Shown: positions 1 to 6,509 of the stretch, one piece after another
Layout: every line of letters starts with the position of its first letter
How positions within the stretch are numbered: the first letter of the stretch is position 1
NCBI GenBank assembly: GCA_025996695.1
Contig: BNTP01000077.1
Span: 1 to 9,453, forward strand
Length of the DNA: 9,453 nt
Source of the DNA: Bacteroidia bacterium
GTDB lineage: Bacteria; Bacteroidota; Bacteroidia; Bacteroidales; Azobacteroidaceae
Reading direction: 5' to 3'
Notes under the pieces: generated by a model
Seen by the model: the letters and a program-made list of their open reading frames with translations, nothing else
Told to the model about the DNA's origin: nothing
The model's database searches: none
Made by a program: the position numbers and the translations under genes

Positions 1-46
1 ACTATTTTGAATTTATATGATTACCGGATATAATACCCAAAAATAA

Positions 47-117
47 GGTGAAAGCCCTCCGGGCTATAACGCTTGGGTGGGATGTCATTTTCTATTGATA
101 TGCATGCGCTACGGGCA
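47..117 (-). repeat. Dispersed ~70-bp repeat unit, copy A
   Basis: Read on the minus strand, this unit starts with a GCCCGTAGCGC imperfect palindrome, then the core ATATCAATAGAAAA, a ~20-nt variable spacer, and a second palindrome AGCCCGGAGGGCT followed by TTCACC. Against the copy at 9371-9442, the first 30 positions match at 26 and the last 21 at 18, while the spacer is diverged. Confidence 0.7.
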
Positions 118-120
118 AAT

Positions 121-193
121 AATCCGTTAGGACTTGAATATCAATAGAAAATGGACGCTCTCCTCTTCAATAATTTCCCGTAGGGAATTCACA
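121..193 (+). repeat. Dispersed ~70-bp repeat unit, copy B
   Basis: Same architecture as the unit at 47-117, in the opposite orientation: a weak head palindrome (AATCCGTTAGGACTT), the core ATATCAATAGAAAA (138-151), a spacer, then the perfect palindrome TTCCCGTAGGGAA (175-187) and TTCACA. The palindrome arms differ from the other copies but still pair, which suggests selection on the fold. The two units share their cores as a 16-bp inverted repeat. Confidence 0.65.
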
Positions 194-273
194 TTAGGTA
201 CAATATCCGATAACCATATAAATTCAAAATAGTGGAAAAGAAAATTAGCGAATTATAGGCCCTTTTTGCAGAA

Positions 274-2571
274 ATGAAAGAGAAATTCACATACATAATA
301 GCATTTCTATTGCTACTTGTCGGCTGTAGTCCCACAAAATATATTCCTGAGGGCGAATATTTCTTGGAAAACGTGAAAGTGAAAATGGATGACAAAGGGG
401 TAGACCCGGCTGTCGTGGTGTCCTATATCCAGCAAAAGCCTAACGCGTCTAAATATGGGGTACACATATATAATATGGTGGACAACAATTCCAATTTCAT
501 CAAAAAATTTATTCGCAAAATAGGGGAAGCTCCCGTCATTTACAATCCTTATAGCGTGCCAATATCGGTGGACGAAATTGCTATCAAAATGAAAAATTTG
601 GGCTATTTGAACAGCACTGTGTCCGCTCAGACAGATACCGCCAACAAAAAAGCGACCGTTATTTATGAAATTCACAACGGCGAGCCTTACCGTGTTCGCA
701 ACTATACGCAAACCACTTCGCACTTGCAACAACGATCAGGTAACCGGCAAAGAAATCAAAATAGTGAACGCCGCACATTTAATAGCAATGCTTTCACTTC
801 CGTGTTCATGGCACAAAACGCACCGAAAATCAAGGAAGGCTCCATTTTTAACTTGGATGTGCTGGAGGAAGAACGACAACGCGTGGCTGCACAGATGCGC
901 AACCGAGGATATTATCAATTTGCAGAAAATAAATTGCACTATTTGGCAGACACCACGTTGCAATCCAATCAGGTGGATTTAAAACTGATTTTGAAGGATT
1001 CAACCAATTTTTTCCCTTACACGGTGAAGCGCGTGAATGTTTATAGTGGTTACGACCCGCTGGAAAATTATGTCATCAAAGACTCGCTGGAATACGACAG
1101 CATCCATATTTATTACAATTCGCCCAAGTTTTTGCGACAAAACATTATTCGTGAAAAGGTGCGCGTGCAACCCAATCGGCAATACCGCGAACGAAGCGGC
1201 GAACGCACCGTCAGCCTGTTTCAAAGCATGAATTGCTTGGAGCGCGTGGATTTGCAATACGTGCAAAATAATTACCCCGATTCGACGCTCTTAGACTGCA
1301 ATATCTACCTCACGCCGGGCAATTTTCACTCGCTGCAAAGCCGTCTGGTGGGCACAAACAAGGCAGGGGATATTGGTGTGGCATTGGATGGGACGTATGG
1401 CAATCTCAACATTTTTAATGGCTCCGAAATATTTAGCGTCAATTTGCGCGGGGCCTACGAATTTGTCAGCGGAACGTCCGTAGAGGGGCTTGGAAGTAAT
1501 TATTACGAATTTGGGCTGTCGCCTGCGCTGACTTTTCCGACCATGCAGTTGCCGCTGATTAAAAACTATGTGGCTGAGCGTTTCAATGCGCAAACACAAT
1601 ACAGTTTTGGGCTGAATGTGCAACGACGTCCGGAATATATACGCAACTTTTTTAATTTCAATTGGAAGGTCAATTGGGCGGCACAAAACAGTCCGCTTTC
1701 GCAAAGTTTGAGCATCGTGGACATCAATTATGTCTACATGCCGTACAAATCCGGAAAATTTATCGAATACCTTGATTCGATTGTTGATCCGCTCACGAAA
1801 ATAAGTTACGACAATGTGTTCACGGCAGGCATCAATTACAATGCGATTTATACGAATGCCAACGTTGGCGGATTGCGACAAAATCTGTACACGATTCGTT
1901 TCAATACCGAACTGTCGGGCAATATCTTGAACTGGATTTGCAATGCGAGCAACATTTCGCGTTCTGAAGACGGGAAATACACTATTTGGGGCAATTCATT
2001 TGCGCAATATGCCAAAGCGAATATCGACTTTGCGGAAACGTTTCAACTCACATCAAGTGCCGGATTGGCGTTTCACTTGGGTGTCGGAGTGGCTTATCCG
2101 TATGGAAATTCAGAGATTTTGCCTTTTGAAAAACGTTATTACGGCGGTGGCCCCAACAATGTGCGTGGCTGGAGCACGCGCTACTTGGGTCCCGGCTCGT
2201 TCAACGGAGGCACAACAGACGACCCGACCACTCATGTGGGCGACATCAGCTTGGTGGCCAGCGCAGAATACCGCTTCAAAGCCTTGCCGTGGCTTGAACC
2301 CGCCTTTTTTGTGGACGCAGGCAATATCTGGACTATCAAAGACTATCCCAACCAGCAGGGCGGATTGTTTACGTGGAACAATTTTTACAAAGAAATCGCA
2401 CTCGGCACGGGTATTGGGCTACGTTTTGACTTGACTTTTTTGGTAGTGCGCGTGGATGCGGGCACGAAAGTACACGACCCGGCACGGGCGGCCGACGACC
2501 GATTTGTGCTGTTCAAAGATAATTTATTGAAAAATTCTGCGATTTATTTTGCTATTGGCTATCCATTTTAA
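274..2571 (+). CDS. tamL: TamL: Omp85-family outer-membrane assembly lipoprotein (TamA-like)
   Basis: A 765-residue TamA/BamA-superfamily protein. The N-terminus is a lipoprotein signal peptide: a hydrophobic stretch (residues 8-17) ending in the lipobox LVGC, with Cys18 the predicted lipidated residue. This lipidation is the known hallmark of the Bacteroidetes TamA variant, TamL. Residues ~25-340 look like POTRA-type periplasmic repeats, with an Arg/Asn/Gln-rich low-complexity insert at ~150-180. Residues ~350-765 form the beta barrel. They include the conserved lid-loop motif VRGW (630-633) after GGGPNN, and the protein ends in the aromatic YPF typical of barrel proteins. The expected role is translocation and assembly of outer-membrane or surface proteins with an inner-membrane TamB partner, which is not in this window. 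The ATG at 274 is chosen because the signal peptide starts there. No good SD sequence is visible, as usual in this phylum. It appears intact. Confidence 0.88.
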   Translation: MKEKFTYIIAFLLLLVGCSPTKYIPEGEYFLENVKVKMDDKGVDPAVVVSYIQQKPNASKYGVHIYNMVDNNSNFIKKFIRKIGEAPVIYNPYSVPISVDEIAIKMKNLGYLNSTVSAQTDTANKKATVIYEIHNGEPYRVRNYTQTTSHLQQRSGNRQRNQNSERRTFNSNAFTSVFMAQNAPKIKEGSIFNLDVLEEERQRVAAQMRNRGYYQFAENKLHYLADTTLQSNQVDLKLILKDSTNFFPYTVKRVNVYSGYDPLENYVIKDSLEYDSIHIYYNSPKFLRQNIIREKVRVQPNRQYRERSGERTVSLFQSMNCLERVDLQYVQNNYPDSTLLDCNIYLTPGNFHSLQSRLVGTNKAGDIGVALDGTYGNLNIFNGSEIFSVNLRGAYEFVSGTSVEGLGSNYYEFGLSPALTFPTMQLPLIKNYVAERFNAQTQYSFGLNVQRRPEYIRNFFNFNWKVNWAAQNSPLSQSLSIVDINYVYMPYKSGKFIEYLDSIVDPLTKISYDNVFTAGINYNAIYTNANVGGLRQNLYTIRFNTELSGNILNWICNASNISRSEDGKYTIWGNSFAQYAKANIDFAETFQLTSSAGLAFHLGVGVAYPYGNSEILPFEKRYYGGGPNNVRGWSTRYLGPGSFNGGTTDDPTTHVGDISLVASAEYRFKALPWLEPAFFVDAGNIWTIKDYPNQQGGLFTWNNFYKEIALGTGIGLRFDLTFLVVRVDAGTKVHDPARAADDRFVLFKDNLLKNSAIYFAIGYPF

Positions 2572-2582
2572 AATAAAAAGCG

Positions 2583-2590
2583 TACCTTTG
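2583..2590 (+). promoter_or_regulatory. Bacteroidetes-type promoter core (-7 box TACCTTTG)
   Basis: TACCTTTG matches the Bacteroidetes -7 consensus TAnnTTTG exactly. The ATG at 2598 begins only 7 nt downstream of the box, so the transcript would be leaderless or nearly so. The nearest upstream TTG (2555-2557) is about 25 nt away, longer than the usual 19-21, so the -33 element is weak. It would drive the ATPase remnant and the intact STAS-like gene behind it. Confidence 0.5.
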
Positions 2591-2597
2591 CAATGCT

Positions 2598-3091
2598 ATG
2601 TCAAAATTAGAAAATATAAATAATACCTTTGAGAGCTATCAACGTTTCATTTATCTTTATGAAGAACATAAAGATAAATTTTTTAGTGACATTCATTTGG
2701 CTAAATCTTTTTCTGAGGTGCTATATTTTGCAAACGGAGCCTTGTCCCGCAGGGACAGCCCTTTATTAACCGTAGACTTCAGTCTACGGTATAGAAATGA
2801 GCACGATAGCATAGTCCCGCAGGGACGGCACAATCAAGTGTCACCCCTGCGGGGTGAAAGTGGCGTGTGGCAGGCTGTCCGTAGACTGAAGTCTACGGTT
2901 AATAAAGTATCGTCCCTGCGGGACTGCGCTCTGGGCAAGTTTGCAGGACTTGCAAAATATAGCACCTCAAAAAAAAATTTAGCCCTGAAGAATGATTTTT
3001 TAACTTATTTATGGAAAAGTAAGAGAAGTTGATACACAAATGATACAATTATTCATTAAAAAGCGAAATAGATATTAACGATATATTTTAA
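2598..3091 (+). pseudogene. Remnant of a putative ATP-binding (HATPase-like) gene, interrupted by a repeat element
   Basis: A 144-codon reading frame (2598-3032) crosses this region, but most of it is repeat DNA. Native-looking sequence is residues 1-34 (MSKLENINNTFESYQRFIYL and onward) and, after the insert, LKNDFLTY at 2985-3008. Beyond that, recognisable fragments lie in shifting frames: YGKVREVDT (3010-3036, frame +1), NDTIIH (3039-3056), and LKSEIDINDIF with a stop at 3089-3091, five bases before the next gene. From memory, these fragments resemble the N-terminal, middle and extreme C-terminal segments of the ATP-binding proteins that often precede DUF4325 genes. If so, the central ATPase domain is deleted, several frameshifts have accumulated, and the repeat element replaced part of the N-terminal region. 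No active product is expected. The homology call is inference; the frame disruption and the insert are visible directly. Confidence 0.5.
2699..2984. repeat. 286-bp inverted-repeat element packed with palindromes (MITE-like)
   Basis: The outer arms 2699-2733 and 2950-2984 are inverted copies with 33 of 35 matches, including TGAGGTGCTATATTTTGCAA. Inside are six palindromes: GTCCCGCAGGGAC (2744-2756 and 2814-2826), its inverse GTCCCTGCGGGAC (2912-2924), TCACCCCTGCGGGGTGA (2841-2857), and the 20-bp CCGTAGACTTCAGTCTACGG (2770-2789) with its inverse at 2879-2898. The block 2744-2789 is itself an inverted copy of 2879-2924 with only a few mismatches, so the whole element is dyad-symmetric. It contains no transposase gene. 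No target-site duplication is visible. The reading frame of the host gene happens to stay open through it. Confidence 0.65.
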
Positions 3092-3096
3092 ATAAC

Positions 3097-3453
3097 ATGG
3101 AAAGTTTAACTATCAACATTGTAAATGTAATTGGAGATGTATATGGCGTAGAAGCCGAAGATGGACAAAAAGTGTATGACCTTGTCAAAAAAGCGTTCGA
3201 ACAGCAGTATAAAGTTATTCTATCTTTTTTAAACATAGAAATGCTGACCACAGCCTTTTTAAATACTGCGGTAGGACAACTATATAAAGATTTTTCAGAA
3301 GAAATAATGCGAGAGAATTTGCGTGTTGTAGATATTTCCGAATCGGGAAAAGTAATACTAAAGCGTGTTGTAGATACTGCAAAATTGTATTATAATGACG
3401 AAAATGCATTCCGGCGTATGCAACAAAGTATTGATGAAATATTAGGACACTAA
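3097..3453 (+). CDS. STAS-like domain protein (DUF4325 family)
   Basis: A 118-residue protein covered end to end by a DUF4325 STAS-like fold. The diagnostic stretch is MLTTAFLNTAVGQLY (residues ~49-63), followed by VVDTAKLYY near residues 90-98. It has no signal peptide or membrane segment, so it should be cytoplasmic. The biochemical role of the family is not established. In other genomes these genes commonly neighbour an ATP-binding protein, and by analogy with STAS/anti-sigma-type pairs the two may form a switch; that is inference. Here the gene is intact, although the partner genes on both sides are broken. It starts 5 nt after the last stop of the ATPase remnant and is followed after 3 nt by the PIN remnant, a tight operon-like arrangement. 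Confidence 0.8.
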   Translation: MESLTINIVNVIGDVYGVEAEDGQKVYDLVKKAFEQQYKVILSFLNIEMLTTAFLNTAVGQLYKDFSEEIMRENLRVVDISESGKVILKRVVDTAKLYYNDENAFRRMQQSIDEILGH

Positions 3454-3456
3454 TTT

Positions 3457-3853
3457 ATGGCAAATAAATATCGTTTATTGGATGTACCGCAATTGATTTT
3501 TTGTTATTTCGGAAGTGATAAATAGAACGTTCAAAATAGTATTTGAATCTTACAGAAATTCCGATAATACTCTAAAATATAAACAATTCAGAGATACTCA
3601 AGAAGGGAAAGATGCTTTATCCGAGATTCATTTAATAGTGAAGAATGAGATTCTTTCCAGATTTTCCATTATCGGTAAAATATATAACAAGCAAGAAATT
3701 GAAAATCTTTTAACAATCAACGAATTAGATTTTGTGGATAAATCTATTGAAATGATTTGCAAAGAAAATTCATTAGTGTTGTTTACCAATGACAGAGATT
3801 TTAAAAATACAGATTTAGAAATACTTACAGGTAACTCTAATATTCTCAATTAA
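3457..3853 (+). pseudogene. PIN-domain (toxin/RNase-like) gene, frameshifted and missing the N-terminal core
   Basis: The start is an ATG at 3457, read as MANKYRLLDVPQLIF, after which this frame ends at a stop at 3523-3525. The homologous continuation lies in another frame from ~3498: FVISEVINRTFKIVFESYR, running to a stop at 3853. The second part has the C-terminal features of a PIN-like nuclease: LDFVDKSI and then LVLFTNDRDFKNTDLEIL, with the acidic residues expected near the active site. A complete PIN protein would have a D-T-N-type segment between PQLIF and FVISEV. About 30 residues appear deleted here together with the frame change, removing the first catalytic aspartate. A GTG at 3515 could start a 112-residue product, but it would lack that residue. 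Spacing puts it in the same operon as the STAS-like gene. The PIN call is by motif only. Confidence 0.6.
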
Positions 3854-3970
3854 TATCATAAAAACAACCCTATGTGCATGTTTCGTTTTGCCGGCAACTA
3901 CCGATACCTGATTACGCATATCCCGCCCCTTTCAAGGCTGCGCACGCGATGAATGGATGGTGATGGAAAA

Positions 3971-4001
3971 ATACAATTTTCTTCTCTCACAAAAATTGTA
4001 T
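3971..4001 (-). terminator. Candidate hairpin terminator between convergent genes
   Basis: A 10-bp perfect stem, ATACAATTTT (3971-3980) with AAAATTGTAT (3992-4001), has an 11-nt loop. It lies between the converging PIN remnant and coaBC. On the minus strand it is followed by TTTT, which fits a weak terminator for the fts-coaBC operon. The stem is AT-rich and the T run is short. The rest of 3854-4012 shows no convincing gene. Confidence 0.35.
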
Positions 4002-4012
4002 CGTTGAGTTCA

Positions 4013-5197
4013 TCACAAAACCCACGTCACAATGTCCTCTGCAACCTCTTTTTTTGATTTGAGCGGAAATGTTTCGGAGGAGCCGTTGGCGGCGATGATG
4101 CTGACCTTGTTTGTGTCACTTTGGAAACAGGCACCTTCGTCGTTGAGGGAGTTGAGGACGATAAAATCGAGGTTTTTTCGTTGCAATTTTTCACGGGCAT
4201 TTGTCCATTCTTTGTCTGTTTCGAGGGCGAAGCCAATCAAAGCTTGCGTTTTTGTTTTTATTTGTCCGAGAGATGCTGCTATGTCCGGATTGGGTTTTAG
4301 CTCCAATGTCAAGGGCTTGTCGGGTTGGCGTTTGAGTTTATAGGCAGCATAATGAGCCGGTCGATAGTCGGCAACTGCGGCACAGAGAATCGCGGCATCC
4401 ATTTTGGGGAAGTATTTCATTGCTTCGCGATACATATCTTCGGCAGAAATGACGTCTATTCGTTGGATATTTGGGTGCCTCGTTTGCAAATGCACGGGAC
4501 CTGCTATCAGGACTACTTCTGCACCCCGTTCCGCACAGACCTCTGCCAAGGCGAAGCCCATTTTTCCGGAGGAGAAATTGCCTATGAAGCGTACCGGATC
4601 AATTTTTTCGCAGGTTGGACCGGCTGTTATCAGTATTTTTTTTTTAGAGAGTGCGCTGTTGAAAAAAAAATCAATAGTATTTACAATGGTGTCGGGTTCT
4701 TCCATGCGCCCTTTGCCTTCGAGGTTGCTGGCGAGATGACCGGTGGTTGGTTCGATGATGTGGTTGCCGTAAGTACGCAATTTTTCCAAATTGTGTTGCG
4801 TTGCGGGGTGTGCAAACATATCTAAATCCATTGCCGGAGCAACAAAAACGGGGGCTTTCATAGACAGGTAGGTGGTAATCAGCATGTTGTCGGCAATGCC
4901 ATTCGCCATTTTGCCGATTGTGGCAGCGGTGGCTGGGGCGATGAGCATCAGGTCTGCCCACAATCCCAAATCTACATGGCTGTGCCACGAGCCGTCGTTT
5001 GCCGTGAAAAATTCACTGACAACCGGTTTTTGAGTCAAAGCCGACAAGGTGACGGGCGTAATAAACTCTTTGGCGGCGGGTGTCATGACCACCTGCACTT
5101 CCGCTCCTTTTTTGATTAAGGCGCGACACAAATAGGCGGCTTTATAAGCTGCAATACTTCCTGTGATGCCCAAAACAATCTTTTTTCCGTTCAGCAT
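4013..5197 (-). CDS. coaBC: Bifunctional phosphopantothenoylcysteine decarboxylase / phosphopantothenate-cysteine ligase
   Basis: A 394-residue two-domain enzyme of coenzyme A synthesis. The N-terminal CoaC part (~1-180) is an FMN-binding decarboxylase: the GITGSIAAYKA nucleotide-fold motif (10-20), the catalytic His74 in HSHVDLG, and PAMDLDMF (121-128, the PxMNxxMW motif with D and F variants). The substrate-clamp motif LASNLEGKGRM (155-165) has Ser157 where E. coli has the proton-donating Cys158. The C-terminal CoaB ligase part (~185-394) has TAGPTCEKIDPVRFIGNFSSGKMG with Asn207 at the intermediate-binding position, AAVADYRP (273-280), and KLKR with Lys289. Length is normal for the family (~400). 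It follows ftsZ by 56 nt on the same strand and is probably co-transcribed with the fts genes. Confidence 0.95.
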   Translation of the reverse strand: MLNGKKIVLGITGSIAAYKAAYLCRALIKKGAEVQVVMTPAAKEFITPVTLSALTQKPVVSEFFTANDGSWHSHVDLGLWADLMLIAPATAATIGKMANGIADNMLITTYLSMKAPVFVAPAMDLDMFAHPATQHNLEKLRTYGNHIIEPTTGHLASNLEGKGRMEEPDTIVNTIDFFFNSALSKKKILITAGPTCEKIDPVRFIGNFSSGKMGFALAEVCAERGAEVVLIAGPVHLQTRHPNIQRIDVISAEDMYREAMKYFPKMDAAILCAAVADYRPAHYAAYKLKRQPDKPLTLELKPNPDIAASLGQIKTKTQALIGFALETDKEWTNAREKLQRKNLDFIVLNSLNDEGACFQSDTNKVSIIAANGSSETFPLKSKKEVAEDIVTWVL

Positions 5198-5230
5198 AAT
5201 TTAGTCTGTTTCGTCTGTGCTTTTAATTAT

Positions 5231-5246
5231 TACGCCTTCCGGCGTA
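5231..5246 (-). other. GNRA-type hairpin just after ftsZ
   Basis: On the minus strand the sequence is TACGCC-GGAA-GGCGTA: a perfect 6-bp stem closed by a GGAA tetraloop, which fits the stable GNRA class. It starts 7 nt after the ftsZ stop, in the gap before coaBC. The following bases are ATAATTAAAAG rather than a U run, so a classical terminator is unlikely. An mRNA-stability or processing role is possible but unproven. Confidence 0.45.
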
Positions 5247-5253
5247 GCAGTCG

Positions 5254-6480
5254 TCAGCCTGCTGAAAGCAACGCCCGCAACGTGTTGGGATTCCGTTCAA
5301 AAGTCGGCGTATTCAGCAGCGCTTCGATGAGAACGTCATTGTCCAATTCTTGGATGGATTTAAATTCGTAGACTTTTGTTTTGGGGCTATCTCCCCCATA
5401 ATATTTCTTAATAAGATTTTCGTCTTCGGCGGCTTGTTTGGCTACTTGTTTGTCGTCTTTCTTACTTTCTTTGTCTACAACCTCTTGGATATATGAATCG
5501 TTAATACTTTCAAGATCAAATCCGGAGGCCAGCACGGAAACTTTGACCTTGTCACCCAACGAATCGTCGGTGTAAATCCCGTGAATGGTATGAATGTTTT
5601 TGTCAAACTGCAGCATAAGATCCTCGACATCTTTCATTTCACTTATCAATAATGGATGTGAAGAACTGGAATAAATGACAAATACAATTTTTTTGGCATT
5701 ATACACATTGCTATTGTTGAGCAACGGGGAATGTAAGGCGTCATCGAAAGCATTGTAAACACGTCCTTCTCCCGATGCATAGCCATTGTTCATCACGGCA
5801 ATACCACCATTTTTCAAGGTCGTTGCCACATCCGCAAAATCCACGTTTTCAATCCCTTCTATCGTAATCATTTCGGCAATACTTTTGGCGGCAACAGCCA
5901 ACACGCCATCTGCTTTTTTGTAGGCTTCGACTATGGGCATATTGCCATAAATCTCAATCAATTTCTGGTTATTAATCACCACCAAAGCATCCACGTTTTT
6001 GCGCAGTTCTTCCACCCCTCTCAAGGCTTTCAATATTTTAGGTTCGCCTTCCAGCCTGAACGGAATGGTCACAATACCGATGGTCAAAATGTCCATCTCT
6101 TTGGCAATTTTGGCTACGACCGGTGCCGCTCCGGTGCCGGTGCCTTTCCCCATACCGGCTGTAATCAGCACCATTTTTGTGCCATCTTCCAGCATCTTTT
6201 TGATGTCATCAAGGTTCTCTTCTGCCGCCTCTTTGCCTTTAACGGGATCGGCTCCCGCTCCTAATCCGGTTTTTCCCAACTGTAGTTTCACAGGGATTTT
6301 ATTTGACAAGAGGGCTTGCTTGTCTGTGTTGCAAAGCGCAAAAGTCACCGCTTTGAGTCCCTCTTCATACATATTTTTCACGGCATTACCGCCACCACCG
6401 CCAACACCAATGACTTTAATAATCGCCGGTTGATCTGCGGGGGAAGTTTCAAAAACGAAGCCTCTTAATACATCTTCCAT
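5254..6480 (-). CDS. ftsZ: Cell division GTPase FtsZ
   Basis: The tubulin-like protein that polymerises into the cytoplasmic Z ring. Of its 408 residues, ~18-322 form the GTPase and polymerisation domains: IKVIGVGGGGGNAV (21-34), NTDKQAL (51-57), the tubulin signature (109-117), VVINNQKLIEIYG, and the catalytic T7 loop NVDFADV with Asp214 and Asp217. A charged linker (~323-389) leads to a C-terminal peptide TPTFERNPNTLR (391-402), presumably the FtsA-binding tail. The signature reads GMGKGTGTG: Lys112 replaces the middle Gly of the near-universal GGGTGTG (codon AAA, plus-strand TTT at 6145-6147). Otherwise the protein looks functional. The start at 6480 gives a normal short N-terminal extension. 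It lies 29 nt downstream of ftsA in the same operon. Confidence 0.96.
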   Translation of the reverse strand: MEDVLRGFVFETSPADQPAIIKVIGVGGGGGNAVKNMYEEGLKAVTFALCNTDKQALLSNKIPVKLQLGKTGLGAGADPVKGKEAAEENLDDIKKMLEDGTKMVLITAGMGKGTGTGAAPVVAKIAKEMDILTIGIVTIPFRLEGEPKILKALRGVEELRKNVDALVVINNQKLIEIYGNMPIVEAYKKADGVLAVAAKSIAEMITIEGIENVDFADVATTLKNGGIAVMNNGYASGEGRVYNAFDDALHSPLLNNSNVYNAKKIVFVIYSSSSHPLLISEMKDVEDLMLQFDKNIHTIHGIYTDDSLGDKVKVSVLASGFDLESINDSYIQEVVDKESKKDDKQVAKQAAEDENLIKKYYGGDSPKTKVYEFKSIQELDNDVLIEALLNTPTFERNPNTLRALLSAG

Positions 6481-6509
6481 AATTTTGTATGCGTTTTCGT
6501 GTTTATAAT

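Larger units (their letters stand above)
1..233. repeat. Inverted-repeat (MITE-like) element upstream of tamL
   Basis: Positions 1-37 are the reverse complement of 197-233 with 4 mismatches in 37, so the region is bounded by long inverted arms. The left arm may continue beyond the window start. Nested inside is a perfect 16-bp inverted repeat (86-101 with 138-153, CATTTTCTATTGATAT and its complement). Two copies of a ~70-bp repeat point in opposite directions around it. No open reading frame fills the element, so it cannot encode a transposase. It could be a non-autonomous mobile element or a structured intergenic repeat. The right arm ends 40 bp before the tamL start, so it may also influence tamL transcription. 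No target duplication can be assessed because the left end is at the window edge. Confidence 0.65.

Noticed and set aside
1291..1881. A 196-residue open frame on the minus strand
   Set aside because: It lies wholly antisense to tamL, has no recognisable motif, and tamL is well supported there.
2744..2924. CRISPR array suggested by repeated GTCCCGCAGGGAC
   Set aside because: Spacing is irregular, the repeats are 13 bp and appear in both orientations, and two further palindromes are interleaved.
2598..3032. A complete 144-residue hypothetical protein gene
   Set aside because: Codons from ~2699 to 2984 are palindromic repeat DNA that happens to stay open. Only the ends look native, so it is treated as an interrupted remnant.
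3854..3970. Possible coding remnant between the PIN remnant and coaBC
   Set aside because: Neither strand gives a convincing reading frame or motif.
4325..4825. A 166-residue open frame on the plus strand
   Set aside because: It is antisense to coaBC, whose catalytic motifs cover the same stretch.
5999..6433. A 144-residue plus-strand open frame with a poly-Pro stretch
   Set aside because: It is antisense to ftsZ. The Pro run is the complement of the FtsZ GGGGG motif.
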